From assembly GCF_014202765.1 (NCBI RefSeq), contig NZ_JACHHN010000007.1, positions 152,194-216,193 on the forward strand: a DNA stretch of 64,000 nt, written 5' to 3'. The position numbers and the translations under genes were made by a program. Positions 47,572 to 58,347 of this stretch are shown in pieces; within the stretch, counting starts at the first letter, position 1, and the number at the start of each line of letters is the position of its first letter. A model generated the notes under the pieces. The model was not told where the DNA came from, ran no database searches, and saw only the letters and a list, made by a program, of their open reading frames with translations. Origin of the DNA: Silvimonas terrae. Its GTDB lineage: Bacteria; Pseudomonadota; Gammaproteobacteria; Burkholderiales; Chitinibacteraceae.

Positions 47572-47597
47572 AAAACGGCGCTCGAAGCGCCGTTTTT
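47572..47597. terminator. Bidirectional terminator between the crotonase gene and lysP
   Basis: Stem ACGGCGCT/AGCGCCGT around CGA, A run left and T run right. On the minus strand it ends lysP. Confidence 0.85.
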
Positions 47598-47622
47598 GCT
47601 GCATTGCAGAGGTGTTCACGCC

Positions 47623-49092
47623 TCATTGATCACGCTGCGGGAATTTCATCTCGGCATAGGAAACAAAACGGCTCTTGCGCGCCAGACGGTAACCGCCCCA
47701 GATGACAAAGAACACCGGCAGACCAATATACGTGGCGGCCACACCCACCCAGTCAATCTGGTCTTTCAGGAAGGCCTGGTAGTTCTGGCCCAGGGTAATG
47801 ATCAGGCACAGCACAAAGGCAAACACCGGCCCCCACGGGAAAAACCCGGAGCGATACGGCAGCGCGTTCAGATCACGCCCTTGCGCAACATAACCCTTGC
47901 GAAAGCGGTAGTGGCTTAGGGCAATACCCAGCCAGGCAATGAAACCCGTCATGCCGGAGGTGTTGAGTAGCCACAGATAGACTTCTTGCTTGCCGAACAT
48001 GGAGCTCAGAAAACACAGTGCGCCGACAATGGTGGTGGCATAGAGCGCATTGCGTGGTACGCCATTGGCGGAGAGCTTTGCAAACACCCTCGGTGCTTTG
48101 CCTTCGCTGGCCAGGGTGTACAACATGCGGGTAGAGGCATACATGCCAGAGTTACCCGCCGAGAGCACTGCGGTCAGAATCACGGCGTTCATGACCGCAG
48201 CGGCAAACGCCAGACCTGCGTGTTTGAACACCAGGGTGAACGGGCTGACCGCGATATCACCCACGTCGTTCTTCAACAACGCCGGATCGGTGTACGGAAT
48301 CAGCATGCTGACAATGAAAATGGCACACACGTAGAACAGCAAAATGCGCCAGAACACTTGCCGGACCGCGCGGGGAATATTCTTCGCCGGGTCTTCAGAC
48401 TCTCCGGCGGCGACGCCAATCAGCTCCGTCCCCTGGAAAGAGAACCCGACCACCATCGCCACACCAATCAAGGCAGAGAAGCCGCCGGCAAACGGGCCAT
48501 CGCCAATGGTGAAGTTATGAAAGCCCGCGGTCTCGCCACCCTTGAGGATGCCAAAGATCATCGCCAGACCCAGCACGATAAAGATGACAATGGTGACCAC
48601 CTTGATCAGCGAGAACCAGTATTCTGCCTCGCCAAAACCTTTGACCGAGATGTAATTGAGCAAGAACATGACGCCGAGGAACAGCGCGCTCCAGATCCAG
48701 CCGGGCGTGCCAGGGAACCAGTACGCCATCACCAGTTGCGAGGCCACCAGGTCGACCGCAATCGTCACGGCCCAGTTGTACCAGTAGTTCCAGCCCAGCG
48801 CGAAGCCAAAGCCTTCTTCAACGTAATTGGCGCCATACGTGGCAAACGAGCCGGACACCGGCATATACGCTGCCAGTTCGCCCAGGCTGGTCATCAAAAA
48901 GTACACCATCAAGCCGATCAGGGCGTAAGCGAGCAACGCGCCGCCGGGGCCAGCCTGAGAGATGGTCGCGCCGGAAGCGACAAAGAGCCCGGTACCAATA
49001 GAACCGCCGATGGCGATCATGGTCAGATGGCGGGCCTTGAGTTTGCGCGCCAGAGTGGGCGCAGCGGCCGGGGTGTCTACCCTGTTATTCAT
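47623..49092 (-). CDS. lysP: Lysine-specific amino acid permease
   Basis: 489 residues, the same length as E. coli LysP and close to it throughout, for example LKARHLTMIAIGGSIGTGLF, FALGWNYWYNWAVTIAVDL and NTSGMTGFIAWLGIA. It is an APC-family symporter with 12 membrane helices. It imports lysine with protons; in E. coli it also acts as a lysine co-sensor with CadC. Such similarity to the enterobacterial protein is higher than expected for most neighbours. It has its own terminator. Confidence 0.93.
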   Translation of the reverse strand: MNNRVDTPAAAPTLARKLKARHLTMIAIGGSIGTGLFVASGATISQAGPGGALLAYALIGLMVYFLMTSLGELAAYMPVSGSFATYGANYVEEGFGFALGWNYWYNWAVTIAVDLVASQLVMAYWFPGTPGWIWSALFLGVMFLLNYISVKGFGEAEYWFSLIKVVTIVIFIVLGLAMIFGILKGGETAGFHNFTIGDGPFAGGFSALIGVAMVVGFSFQGTELIGVAAGESEDPAKNIPRAVRQVFWRILLFYVCAIFIVSMLIPYTDPALLKNDVGDIAVSPFTLVFKHAGLAFAAAVMNAVILTAVLSAGNSGMYASTRMLYTLASEGKAPRVFAKLSANGVPRNALYATTIVGALCFLSSMFGKQEVYLWLLNTSGMTGFIAWLGIALSHYRFRKGYVAQGRDLNALPYRSGFFPWGPVFAFVLCLIITLGQNYQAFLKDQIDWVGVAATYIGLPVFFVIWGGYRLARKSRFVSYAEMKFPQRDQ

Positions 49093-49118
49093 GCCTAGAG
49101 TGATTACATATGAAAATA

Positions 49119-49153
49119 CGAAGGGCGGGATTCTATCAAAATCCCGCCCTTCG
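49119..49153. terminator. Hairpin between tldD and lysP
   Basis: 14-bp perfect stem CGAAGGGCGGGATT/AATCCCGCCCTTCG with a 7-nt loop. On the minus strand it is followed by TATTTTCATATG, so it probably ends the tldD transcript. Confidence 0.7.
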
Positions 49154-49225
49154 TGTCGCGTAAATACCTGTTAATACAATGGGTTTACGCCGTAGATTGC
49201 CTGCCGTCGGTCAGTCACCGCCCGA

Positions 49226-50665
49226 TCAACCACCCGTACCGCCAACTGTCAGACCGCCATCAATGCGCAAGGTCGGCTGGCCGACACCGACCGGCACGCT
49301 CTGCCCTTCCTTGCCACACGTACCGACGCCGGGGTCAAGTGCCATATCGTTGCCGATCATGGAAACGCGGGTCAGCACGTCCGGACCATTGCCAATCAGC
49401 GTGGCGCCCTTGACCGGATATTGCAGCTTGCCGTCTTCCACCCACCAGGCTTCCGATGCAGAAAACACAAACTTGCCGCTGGTGATATCCACCTGGCCAC
49501 CCCCAAAGTTCACGGCATAGAGCCCGCGTTTGACCGAGGCCAGAATCTCTTGCGGGTCTTTGTCGCCGCCCAGCATCAAGGTATTGGTCATGCGCGGCAT
49601 GGGCAGATGCGCGTAAGACTCGCGGCGGCCATTTCCCGTCAACGGCATATTCATCAGGCGGGCGTTCAAGCTGTCCTGGATGTACCCCTTGAGGATACCG
49701 TCTTCGATCAGCATGGTACGGCCGGTCGGGTTGCCTTCGTCATCGACATTGAGCGAACCGCGACGATCGGCAATGGTGCCGTCATCAATCACCGTGACAC
49801 CCGGCGCGGCGACACGCTCGCCCAGCCGGCCAGAGAATGCAGAGCTACCCTTACGGTTGAAATCGCCTTCCAGGCCATGGCCGATGGCCTCGTGCAGCAA
49901 AATGCCTGGCCAGCCATTGCCCAGCACCACCGTCATTTCGCCAGCCGGCGCCGGCCGGGCGGACAGGTTGAGCACGGCTTGTGCCACGGCAATACGGGCG
50001 TACTGTTCAACCACGGCGTCCGTGAAATAGCTGTAATCGAAACGACCGCCACCGCCAGCGCTGCCTTGTTCCCGATGACCGTTTTCTTCCACGATCACAT
50101 TGAGCGAGAGACGCACCAGCGGGCGCACGTCCGCCGCGCGGTGACCATCGTGCCGGGCGATGTAGATCACATCGTATTCAGACGCCAGGCTAGCCATAAC
50201 CTGCACCACGCGCTTGTCTGCAGCACGGGCGGCGCGTTCCAGTTTTTCCAGCAGTGCCACCTTGGCGCCTTCATCCAGGCTGGCCAGCGGATCAACCGGA
50301 CGATACAGCGCGTGCCCGGTGCCATTCTTGACCAGCGCCGCTGTACCGGTGCCGCCCTGGCGACCAATGGCGCGGGTGGCTCGGGCGGCCTCAATCAGTG
50401 GCGCAAACCCGATTTCATCTGAATACGCAAAGGCGGTTTTCTCGCCGGACACCACCCGCACACCCACGCCCTGGTCGATAGAAAAACTACCGGATTTGAC
50501 GATGCCTTCATCCAGGCTCCAGCCCTCTGAGCGGGTACTCTGAAAATACAGATCGGCATAATCGAGATCATGCTGCATCAGTTCGGAGAACACGCGATCA
50601 AGCTGCTGTTCATCCAGACTGTACGGGGCAAGCAGGGTGGACTGTGCGGTTTGCAGAAGGCTCAT
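49226..50665 (-). CDS. tldD: Metalloprotease TldD
   Basis: 479 residues. The zinc-binding HEAIGHGLEGD (His258, Glu259, His263) and the late cysteine in DPGVGTCGKEG match TldD of the TldD/TldE (PmbA) protease. In E. coli it matures microcin B17 and degrades CcdA. The partner pmbA is not in this window. It follows the Nit and yhdP genes, as in other beta- and gammaproteobacteria. Confidence 0.96.
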   Translation of the reverse strand: MSLLQTAQSTLLAPYSLDEQQLDRVFSELMQHDLDYADLYFQSTRSEGWSLDEGIVKSGSFSIDQGVGVRVVSGEKTAFAYSDEIGFAPLIEAARATRAIGRQGGTGTAALVKNGTGHALYRPVDPLASLDEGAKVALLEKLERAARAADKRVVQVMASLASEYDVIYIARHDGHRAADVRPLVRLSLNVIVEENGHREQGSAGGGGRFDYSYFTDAVVEQYARIAVAQAVLNLSARPAPAGEMTVVLGNGWPGILLHEAIGHGLEGDFNRKGSSAFSGRLGERVAAPGVTVIDDGTIADRRGSLNVDDEGNPTGRTMLIEDGILKGYIQDSLNARLMNMPLTGNGRRESYAHLPMPRMTNTLMLGGDKDPQEILASVKRGLYAVNFGGGQVDITSGKFVFSASEAWWVEDGKLQYPVKGATLIGNGPDVLTRVSMIGNDMALDPGVGTCGKEGQSVPVGVGQPTLRIDGGLTVGGTGG

Positions 50666-50749
50666 GCCGTTTGTGCTCGGTAAATATCGGATTATGGGTG
50701 GAACATGCCACCGGGGAGGGGGTTTGACAAGTACAGCGCCAGACCCACC

Positions 50750-51553
50750 CTACAGGATACGGTGTTGCAGCGCCGGCAGAATCTTGCGCACGCGTTCTTG
50801 CTGGCTGGCTTTAAGCTCCGCAACCACCACGCCATTACCGTTTTCCCGCTGGGCCAGAATCTGGCCCCATGGGTCCACAATCATGCTGTGACCGTGCGTC
50901 TCCCGGCCGGTCGGGTGCATGCCGCCCTGGCCGGGGGCGATGAAATAACACTGATTTTCAATGGCGCGGGCCCGAATCAATGGCTCCCAATGCGCCTTGC
51001 CGGTGGTGGCGGTAAAAGCGGATGGCAAGAACCAGAAATCAACCTCACCCGGGGCACGGAAAAGCTCGGGGAAACGCAGGTCATAGCAGATAGAGAGTCC
51101 AACGCGGCCAAACGGCGTGGCAAAGGTGGTGACCTTGTCGCCGGGCTCAATGGTTTCGGCCTCGGCAAAGTGTTCGTCGCCATTGGTAAAGCCAAACAGA
51201 TGAATCTTGTCGTACCGGGCAACGAGCTTGCCATTGGGGTCGTACACCAGCGTGCTATTGCGCACTTTATCCGGGACGGAGGCCACCAGCGGCGCCGTGC
51301 CACCGATCAGCCAGATGCCGTGCCTGGCGGCGGTTTGCGCCAGAAAGTCCTGAATGGGGCCACTACCCGGCTGTTCCCGCACCGCAATCTTGTCACGCGG
51401 GTCGTGCCCCATGATGGCAAAGTACTCCGGCACGGCAATCAGCTTTGCGCCTTCGGCTGCGGCCTGTGCAATCAACTGGCCAGCCGTGGCCAGGTTGTCC
51501 TTGACCACGGGGGTGGAGATCATCTGTACGGCGGCAGCAACGACGGTTTGCAT
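50750..51553 (-). CDS. Carbon-nitrogen hydrolase, Nit/deaminated glutathione amidase type
   Basis: 267 residues. The nitrilase-superfamily triad is Glu43 (VPEYF), Lys116 (RYDKIHLF) and Cys156 (SICYDLRFPELFR). The YDLRFPELFRAPG segment and RARAIENQCYFIAPGQGG are typical of the Nit1 subgroup, which hydrolyses deaminated glutathione formed by transaminase side reactions. The place between yhdP and tldD is conserved, suggesting co-transcription. Confidence 0.9.
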   Translation of the reverse strand: MQTVVAAAVQMISTPVVKDNLATAGQLIAQAAAEGAKLIAVPEYFAIMGHDPRDKIAVREQPGSGPIQDFLAQTAARHGIWLIGGTAPLVASVPDKVRNSTLVYDPNGKLVARYDKIHLFGFTNGDEHFAEAETIEPGDKVTTFATPFGRVGLSICYDLRFPELFRAPGEVDFWFLPSAFTATTGKAHWEPLIRARAIENQCYFIAPGQGGMHPTGRETHGHSMIVDPWGQILAQRENGNGVVVAELKASQQERVRKILPALQHRIL

Positions 51554-51567
51554 CAGATTGTCCTGGG

Positions 51568-54500
51568 TTACGGCGTGGCACGGGCCCGGTGCAGCATGTT
51601 GTTTTCCAGCAGCGCAGCTTCTTGCACACGGCGGATTTTGGGGTCACTCATACTACCGGTGATGTCATATTCATAGGCGATCAGCTGCCCCAGCGGGTCT
51701 TTGAGTGCCCGTTGCAGCAGAAACGCCGCCACACCCGCGATCGGATTGACGATGGTGGTTGCCACCGCCACCGAGTCCCCGATCACCGGCACGATGCGCA
51801 CGCGCAGGTCCTGAGTGCCCGCTTCAAAATTGGCGGCACCACGGAACAACACCTGGGCAGATGACCCGGTAATCACCAGGTTATCGGTGCGGGCCACGCC
51901 TTTTTCAATAACCGAGTCCCCGTGGATGGCATCAAACTCAAACCCCTGCGAGAACACGTCGCGAAAATCCAGTTGAACGCGGCGGGTTAATGATTGCAGG
52001 CTCAGGATCGACAACAACCGCCCTGCCCCCGGATCAATCCGCGCAAACTGGCCGGCATTGACGTCAACATTGATATTGCCCTGCATGGACGGGAAATCCG
52101 GCGGGAACGGTTCCCCATCCCATTCGACCTTGCCGGTAACCTTGCCCGGCGCACGCCGCAGGGTATCCGGGTAGCCAATGCGCGCCAGCAGCTTGCCGAA
52201 ATCGTCACTCGCCAGGCCAAACTGGCCGGATACATGAGACTTGCCATTGGCCTGCCGCCACAAGCCGCTCATGTCAAAGTGACCGTCCGGGTTATCCAGC
52301 GTGACCTTGTTAAGCGACCAGGCATCGCCCTGCTGCACGCCTTCGACGTCCAGCTTGCCCAGTTGCAGGCCCTTGTAACGGAAATCATCGACCGTCAGTT
52401 CCACCGCCGGCAAGCTGCGCAGTGGCGAGGATTCCACCGGCTGCGCGCCAGAATTGGTCAGCGGCAGATAGACTTTGCCCAAATGCGCAATCAGCTTGCC
52501 TTTACCCTGGCCGTTCCAGCCAAAATGACCACTCATTTCCCGGCTGGCCAGATCCCCCTGCCAGTTTTGCGTGCCGCCCTGGCTAGCCTTGAGCTTCAGG
52601 TCATTGAGCACCCGCCCCCAGCCACTGGCGCGGTCAAACGACAGGTCTACCTGTGCGATGCCCGGCACGCCGGCGTTAGCACCGGTATCCGGGGCATGCC
52701 ACTGCTGGTCGATGAAGCGATACCAGTCTTCAAAGTTGACTTCAGGCCAACCGCCGTTGATCACGAAGCCGCTCTTGCTGGCCACCGCCGGACCGACACC
52801 CAGCGCCAGATTGCCCGAAGGCGCCCCATTGGCGGGTTGATGCAGGGTGGCTTGCAGGGTGCGCTCCCAGGCCAGATCAGCGTCATAGCCGTTTTTGTCA
52901 GCGGCAACGTGCAGGTGCAGCGGTCGAGCCTGGGCCGCCGCTTTGCCCACGGGCGCGGGCATATCCACCACGGCGCCAACCATGGAAGAAGCCAGCGTCA
53001 AATCCACCTTGTCGTGCCCGGCCAGCAACTGCCCTTGCCAGGCAATCTGCCCATGCAAGCGGGTGGCGAGCGTGGCATCAAAACGGCTGATGGCGTCGCC
53101 CAATTGACCTTTGCCCCCAAATTGCAGGCGCAGCGCGCCGTCTTTGTCGGTATTGCCGCTGATCTGCACCGGCCCGCCCAGCAACTGCCCGTTGACGTCC
53201 TTGAACGACATGCCGGTATCCGTAAACGCAATCTGGCCCGATGCCGCCGTAATCACCGGCGCGTTGTGGTCAAAATCCAGCTTGTTGTTGGCAAAGTGGT
53301 AAACACCGGCCACTTTGGTGTTGTCCACGTTCTCGATCGGGATATCGAGCTTGAGCGTCAGATCACCATCGCCCTCGGTCTTGAGCGGATCAATATAGCT
53401 GGCCAGCATGCCATGCAGCGGCGTGGCTTTCAGGTAATCCAGAAACCCGTTGGTGTGGTCTTGCGCCTTGCCGGCAATCTGCACGCGGGCATGGCCCAGA
53501 TCAGCGATTGTGGCGTCCACGTTACTTAAACGGGCATTGCGGGTTTGCGCCTGCGGCGCGTGGATGAACATGGCGTTGCCATGAAAATCCAGCGCCCCGG
53601 TGATATGGGCGATTTCCGGCCAGTCGTTGGCAAAGCGCAGCGTGACATCCTGGGCGGTGGCGGTAATGCGAAACAAGCCCGTCTTGTCATCCTGGAACGG
53701 GAAGTCTTGCAGATTGCCGTGGACCTGAATCTTGCCGTCATAAGCACGGCCATGCAGTAGCGAATCCTTGAGCCAGGCCAGTGTATCGTCCCCCACCACG
53801 CGCGGCAGATAGGCATACGCGCGGGAGGCTTCCAGCCCCTTGATCACCCCATCCAGATCCAGCTTGCCCGCTCCCGTGCCGGGCCAGTTGTACTGACCCG
53901 CTACGCTGACGTTCATGTCTTTGTTGGTCAGGCGCGCCACGTCCAGATTGACGTGCCAGCCTGGCGCCTTGCGTTGCCAGGACGCAATCAGCGCCAGTTG
54001 GTCCAGCTTGATCGGTTCGACAAACTGCTGCGGGTAGTCGAGCACAAAGTGGTTGGAATCCACATGCAGCGAGCCGCTGCTATCAGAAAAATCCGCCTGG
54101 ATATTGGCCGGACCCCACTGCGGCAGGGTGCCAGGCCATTGCACAGCCAGATTATCGATATTGGCCTTGCCGTTAAAGTGCGCGGGTTTGTCCCAGTCGC
54201 CTTGCCAGGTGTATTGCAGCGTATGCACCTGACCCGCCAGTTGTCCGGGCGGAATCTGCTGCAACAACGTGGCCGGCAGCGCGTCGCGCAAACCCGCCAG
54301 ATGATCCAGTTGCCAGTTGGTCAGCGACAGAGTGCGCTTGCCGGCCTTGTCCCGATTCCAGCCAAAGCGGCAGTCGTTACAGACTATGCCGTCCCGCGTG
54401 GCAATCTGTTCGCCGTCAAAACTGAGCGATTGCGCAGCACCCTCGCCATTCCAGCGCAGGTGCCCGGCAAAGCGGGGGAGTTCCAGCGTTCTACCGGCAT

Positions 54501-55422
54501 AGCGCGCCAGCAGCGAGTGGGCATCCAGCTGCAAATCTGCCTGGGTCAACACACCGTGGCCGAAGCTGAAATCCAGCTTGCCACCCGCGGTGCCGGAAGC
54601 CACCGCCACCGGCAGCGCATCTGCAGGAAACTGCTGCCACAGGCTATCGAGTGCGACCTGTTGCGCCACTATGCGGCCGTGCCCGCTCCAGTTGCGCCAG
54701 TTGGCGACATCGCTGCCATACCAGACGCCACCCACAGTAAAGGGCTGGCCGATTTCGGCAGGCGGGGTGGCCGCAAATTCAAAACTGTGGCGACTGAAAA
54801 TCCGGCGCAAATGCAGCAGCATATTGCGCGCTTCAACGGGCGTACTTTGGCTTAACTGGTCGGCATAGCGCAGCGTGCCGCCGCGCACATCCACTTCATC
54901 CTGATTGAGAAACCAGTTCGCCAGCTGGTTATTCCCCTTGCCACCGCCGGTAGCCAGCGCAAAGCCCGCTACGTGCCAGATGCCTTGTCCGTCACGCAGC
55001 ACATCCACCGTCGGGGCAGAAATGGCCAGATGACGAAAGCGCACCTGCCCGGCGAACAAGGACCACCACGCCACGTCAGCATCCAGCGCATCCAGTTGCA
55101 GGGCCGGATTACCATCCCGATCCAGAATGGTCAGCCCCTGAATATGAAAACCAGGGCGAAAGGCGCGCCAGCCGCCCTCAATGCGGCCCAGCCGGATCTG
55201 GTTGCCGGTGGCTTGGGCAAATTTGTCTTGCAGCCACGGGCGGAACTCGTCCAGCCGGGGCAAGAGGTAGCATTGCCACACCAGTGCCGCGCCGACAAAG
55301 ACCAGCACCAGGGCAAGCAGCAGGCGCAGCAACAAGCGGTAGTGCCAGTGAAGAAAACCCTTCACGCGCACCCAGATGGCCGCAGGCAGGGTTTGAAGAC
55401 GGGATAAACGCAATAAGGTCAT
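51568..55422 (-). CDS. yhdP: YhdP family AsmA-like protein
   Basis: 1284 residues with one N-terminal membrane helix (about 29-50) and a long periplasmic beta-rich region. GNQIRLGRIEGGWRAFRPGFHIQGLTI near the start and a C-terminal DVFSQGFEFDAIHGDSVIEKGVARTDNLVITG-type stretch are typical of YhdP. These proteins bridge inner and outer membranes and help move phospholipids, alongside TamB and YdbH. It is transcribed towards the Nit and tldD genes and diverges from glnE across 183 bp. Confidence 0.92.
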   Translation of the reverse strand: MTLLRLSRLQTLPAAIWVRVKGFLHWHYRLLLRLLLALVLVFVGAALVWQCYLLPRLDEFRPWLQDKFAQATGNQIRLGRIEGGWRAFRPGFHIQGLTILDRDGNPALQLDALDADVAWWSLFAGQVRFRHLAISAPTVDVLRDGQGIWHVAGFALATGGGKGNNQLANWFLNQDEVDVRGGTLRYADQLSQSTPVEARNMLLHLRRIFSRHSFEFAATPPAEIGQPFTVGGVWYGSDVANWRNWSGHGRIVAQQVALDSLWQQFPADALPVAVASGTAGGKLDFSFGHGVLTQADLQLDAHSLLARYAGRTLELPRFAGHLRWNGEGAAQSLSFDGEQIATRDGIVCNDCRFGWNRDKAGKRTLSLTNWQLDHLAGLRDALPATLLQQIPPGQLAGQVHTLQYTWQGDWDKPAHFNGKANIDNLAVQWPGTLPQWGPANIQADFSDSSGSLHVDSNHFVLDYPQQFVEPIKLDQLALIASWQRKAPGWHVNLDVARLTNKDMNVSVAGQYNWPGTGAGKLDLDGVIKGLEASRAYAYLPRVVGDDTLAWLKDSLLHGRAYDGKIQVHGNLQDFPFQDDKTGLFRITATAQDVTLRFANDWPEIAHITGALDFHGNAMFIHAPQAQTRNARLSNVDATIADLGHARVQIAGKAQDHTNGFLDYLKATPLHGMLASYIDPLKTEGDGDLTLKLDIPIENVDNTKVAGVYHFANNKLDFDHNAPVITAASGQIAFTDTGMSFKDVNGQLLGGPVQISGNTDKDGALRLQFGGKGQLGDAISRFDATLATRLHGQIAWQGQLLAGHDKVDLTLASSMVGAVVDMPAPVGKAAAQARPLHLHVAADKNGYDADLAWERTLQATLHQPANGAPSGNLALGVGPAVASKSGFVINGGWPEVNFEDWYRFIDQQWHAPDTGANAGVPGIAQVDLSFDRASGWGRVLNDLKLKASQGGTQNWQGDLASREMSGHFGWNGQGKGKLIAHLGKVYLPLTNSGAQPVESSPLRSLPAVELTVDDFRYKGLQLGKLDVEGVQQGDAWSLNKVTLDNPDGHFDMSGLWRQANGKSHVSGQFGLASDDFGKLLARIGYPDTLRRAPGKVTGKVEWDGEPFPPDFPSMQGNINVDVNAGQFARIDPGAGRLLSILSLQSLTRRVQLDFRDVFSQGFEFDAIHGDSVIEKGVARTDNLVITGSSAQVLFRGAANFEAGTQDLRVRIVPVIGDSVAVATTIVNPIAGVAAFLLQRALKDPLGQLIAYEYDITGSMSDPKIRRVQEAALLENNMLHRARATP

Positions 55423-55605
55423 GCACAGCCCGGTGCGTCTGGAGAAGCACGGTCAGACAATTAATCAAAAACAGGCACAATGCGCCTTCACCAGGGCGTC
55501 ACGGTCAGCGGGAATCCGCAAACCGGCTAAAAAACCGACAGGAATATGCTACGGTAGCCGCTCCTGGCATTCTAACCGATCACGCCAAGCCTCAAGAGAT
55601 TGAAC

Positions 55606-58293
55606 ATGTATGCTGTGACACATTCCACGCTTGCCCCTGCCATCGAACATAGCCGCTTTTTGCAGCGATTGTTTACCCGTTACAACACGCTGGAAGCCGA
55701 AACCGCCGCTGCATTGCAGCAGCCCTTTAGCCGGGCGCAAATGCAGTCCGCGCTGGCAGACTGCATCAACCAGGATGAAGACGCCGCCAAACGTACGCTC
55801 AGACTGTTGCGTATGCACGTCATGGCCCGGCTGATTGCGCGTGAGCTGGCCGGGTTGTCTGATCTGGATGAAGCCATTCGCGTGATCAGCGATCTGGCCG
55901 AAGTCAGCATCGAGACCGTACTGGCCGCCGCCAGCAAACCCTTGCAGGCGCGTTACGGTGATCCCATTGGTGAAGACACCGGCCAGGTGCAGCAATTGAT
56001 TGTGGTCGGCATGGGCAAGCTGGGCGGGCGCGAACTCAATGTGTCCTCAGATATCGACCTGATTTTTGTTTACCCCGAAGACGGCGAAACCAACGGCGCG
56101 CGCAAGATCAGCAATCACGAGTATTTTGCGATGCTAGGCAAGGCGTTGATCCAGTGGATCGGCCAGCCCACCGATGAAGGCTTCGTCTTCCGGGTAGACA
56201 TGCGCCTGCGTCCATTTGGTGATTCCGGCCCGCTGGTCTCCAGCTTTGGCGCACTGGAAAACTATCTGCTGACCCAGGGGCGTGAATGGGAGCGTTATGC
56301 CTGGATCAAGGGTCGTCCGCTTTCTGGCGATGGCGAAGCGTTGATGCAACTGGTGCGGCCGTTTGTGTACCGCAAATATCTGGATTACGGCGCCTATCGC
56401 TCCATGCGCGAACTGCACAGCCAGATCCGCCACGAAGTCACCCGCAAAGACCGGCTGGATAACATCAAACTGGGGCCGGGCGGCATCCGCGAAATTGAAT
56501 TCATCGGCCAGGTCTTTCAGCTGATCCGCGGCGGTCGCGACAAATATCTGCAAGAGCGCCCTACCCGCGTAATCCTGGCGCAACTGGCACGCGAGGGCCT
56601 GCTGCCGCAAGAGGCGGTAGAAGAACTGACCAGCGCCTATGTCTTTTTGCGCAATCTGGAACACCGCATCATGTATATCGACGATGCGCAAACCCAGATG
56701 TTGCCCACCAGCGAAGAAGACCGCGCCCACATCGCCAGCAGTATGGGTTACGCCGACTGGCCCACCTTCTACGCCGGTCTGGCGCAAATCCGCACTGCGG
56801 TCACGCGGCATTTTGAGCAGGTGTTTACTTCACCGCAGGCGGAAGACGAAAGTCATCCCCAGGCAGAACTATGGCAAGGCGCGCAGGACGATGGCGACGG
56901 CGTGGAAGCAGGCCTCGTCAACCTGGGTTATCAGGATGCCGCCGAAATCCGTCGCCGCCTGGCCGGCATGCAAGGCAGCAACCGCTATCAGCAGTTGTCT
57001 GATCGCAGCCGCCAGCGCATGGATGCCATTTTGCCGGCACTGCTGGAAGTCGCCGCCGGCTACCCCAACCCGGATACCACGCTGCTGCGGATTCTGGACT
57101 TGCTGGAAAGCATTGGTCGCCGCGAGTCCTATCTGGCGCTGCTGGCCGAACACCCGCAAACGCTCAATCGCCTTGCCAGCCTGTACAGCGCCAGCCCCTG
57201 GGTCTCTGAATACCTCACCCGGCATCCTATTTTGCTGGACGAACTGCTCGACGCACGCTTGCTCTATCAGGTGCCAGACTGGGCAGAAGCCGGCAAGCAA
57301 TTGCGCGCACAGATGAAAGATCATCTGGACGACACTGAAGCGCGCATGGATGTGCTGCGCCATTTCCAGCACACCCAGGTGTTCCGCCTGGTGGCGCAGG
57401 ATATCGCCGGTCATTTACCGCTGGAGAGCCTGTCTGATCACCTGTCCGATCTGGCAGACCTGTGCCTTGCCGTCACGCTAGAAGAAGCCTGGCGCGACAT
57501 GACCAGCAAACACACCGAAACGCCGGTGTTCACCATCATTGGTTACGGCAAGCTGGGCGGCAAGGAGCTGGGCTACGGCTCGGATCTCGATCTGGTCTTC
57601 CTGTATGACGACCCGCATCCGGACGCGGCGGAAATTTACGCCCGTTATGCCAAACGGATTGTGAGCTGGCTCAGTGCCCTCACCTCCGCCGGCCAGTTGT
57701 ATGAGGTCGATTTGCGCCTGCGGCCCAATGGCTCGTCTGGCTTTCTGGTCTCCAGCATCGAAGCATTCACTCAGTACCAGAATGGATCCGCCTGGGTGTG
57801 GGAGCATCAAGCCCTGACCCGCGCCCGTTATGCCGCGGGGGATGCCACGCTGGGACAACGCTTCGAGGCCATCCGCATTGAAATCCTGCGCCGTCCCCGT
57901 GATCCGGAAAATCTGGCCAAAGAAGTGGTCACCATGCGGGAACGCATGCTGGAAACCCATCCGGCGCGGGCAGAAGATGTCAAACACTGCCGTGGCGGCA
58001 TTGTGGACATCGAATTCATTGTGCAATTCCTGGTATTGGGGTTTGCCGAGAAGTTTGTCGACCTGACCGCCAATCGCGGCAATATCGCCTTGCTGGCGAC
58101 CGCTGCCGGCCACGGCTTGATCGATCCGCAAGACGCAGAAGCCGCGCGTTACTGCTACCGGGAATTACGGCGCTTGCAGCACAAGGGTCGGCTTAACGGG
58201 CATAAACCGACAGAGGAAGAATTTACCGGGCTGGCCGCGCCACTGGCGGCGGTGCATACCATCTGGCGCACACTGCTCAAGCAGGAAATCTGA
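55606..58293 (+). CDS. glnE: Bifunctional glutamine synthetase adenylyltransferase/deadenylase
   Basis: 895 residues. Two nucleotidyltransferase domains are visible: GMGKLGGRELNVSSDIDLIFVY (deadenylase half) and GYGKLGGKELGYGSDLDLVFLYD (adenylylating half), each with the GS...DxD metal motif. A regulatory linker lies between them. It tunes glutamine synthetase activity under PII control. The ATG at 55606 is chosen; a TTG two codons upstream is also open. Confidence 0.97.
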   Translation: MYAVTHSTLAPAIEHSRFLQRLFTRYNTLEAETAAALQQPFSRAQMQSALADCINQDEDAAKRTLRLLRMHVMARLIARELAGLSDLDEAIRVISDLAEVSIETVLAAASKPLQARYGDPIGEDTGQVQQLIVVGMGKLGGRELNVSSDIDLIFVYPEDGETNGARKISNHEYFAMLGKALIQWIGQPTDEGFVFRVDMRLRPFGDSGPLVSSFGALENYLLTQGREWERYAWIKGRPLSGDGEALMQLVRPFVYRKYLDYGAYRSMRELHSQIRHEVTRKDRLDNIKLGPGGIREIEFIGQVFQLIRGGRDKYLQERPTRVILAQLAREGLLPQEAVEELTSAYVFLRNLEHRIMYIDDAQTQMLPTSEEDRAHIASSMGYADWPTFYAGLAQIRTAVTRHFEQVFTSPQAEDESHPQAELWQGAQDDGDGVEAGLVNLGYQDAAEIRRRLAGMQGSNRYQQLSDRSRQRMDAILPALLEVAAGYPNPDTTLLRILDLLESIGRRESYLALLAEHPQTLNRLASLYSASPWVSEYLTRHPILLDELLDARLLYQVPDWAEAGKQLRAQMKDHLDDTEARMDVLRHFQHTQVFRLVAQDIAGHLPLESLSDHLSDLADLCLAVTLEEAWRDMTSKHTETPVFTIIGYGKLGGKELGYGSDLDLVFLYDDPHPDAAEIYARYAKRIVSWLSALTSAGQLYEVDLRLRPNGSSGFLVSSIEAFTQYQNGSAWVWEHQALTRARYAAGDATLGQRFEAIRIEILRRPRDPENLAKEVVTMRERMLETHPARAEDVKHCRGGIVDIEFIVQFLVLGFAEKFVDLTANRGNIALLATAAGHGLIDPQDAEAARYCYRELRRLQHKGRLNGHKPTEEEFTGLAAPLAAVHTIWRTLLKQEI

Positions 58294-58347
58294 GGTGGGA
58301 ATCTGCCGCAGAGGCCGTCCATGCTGACCGTTTGCGCAAATGCGCCG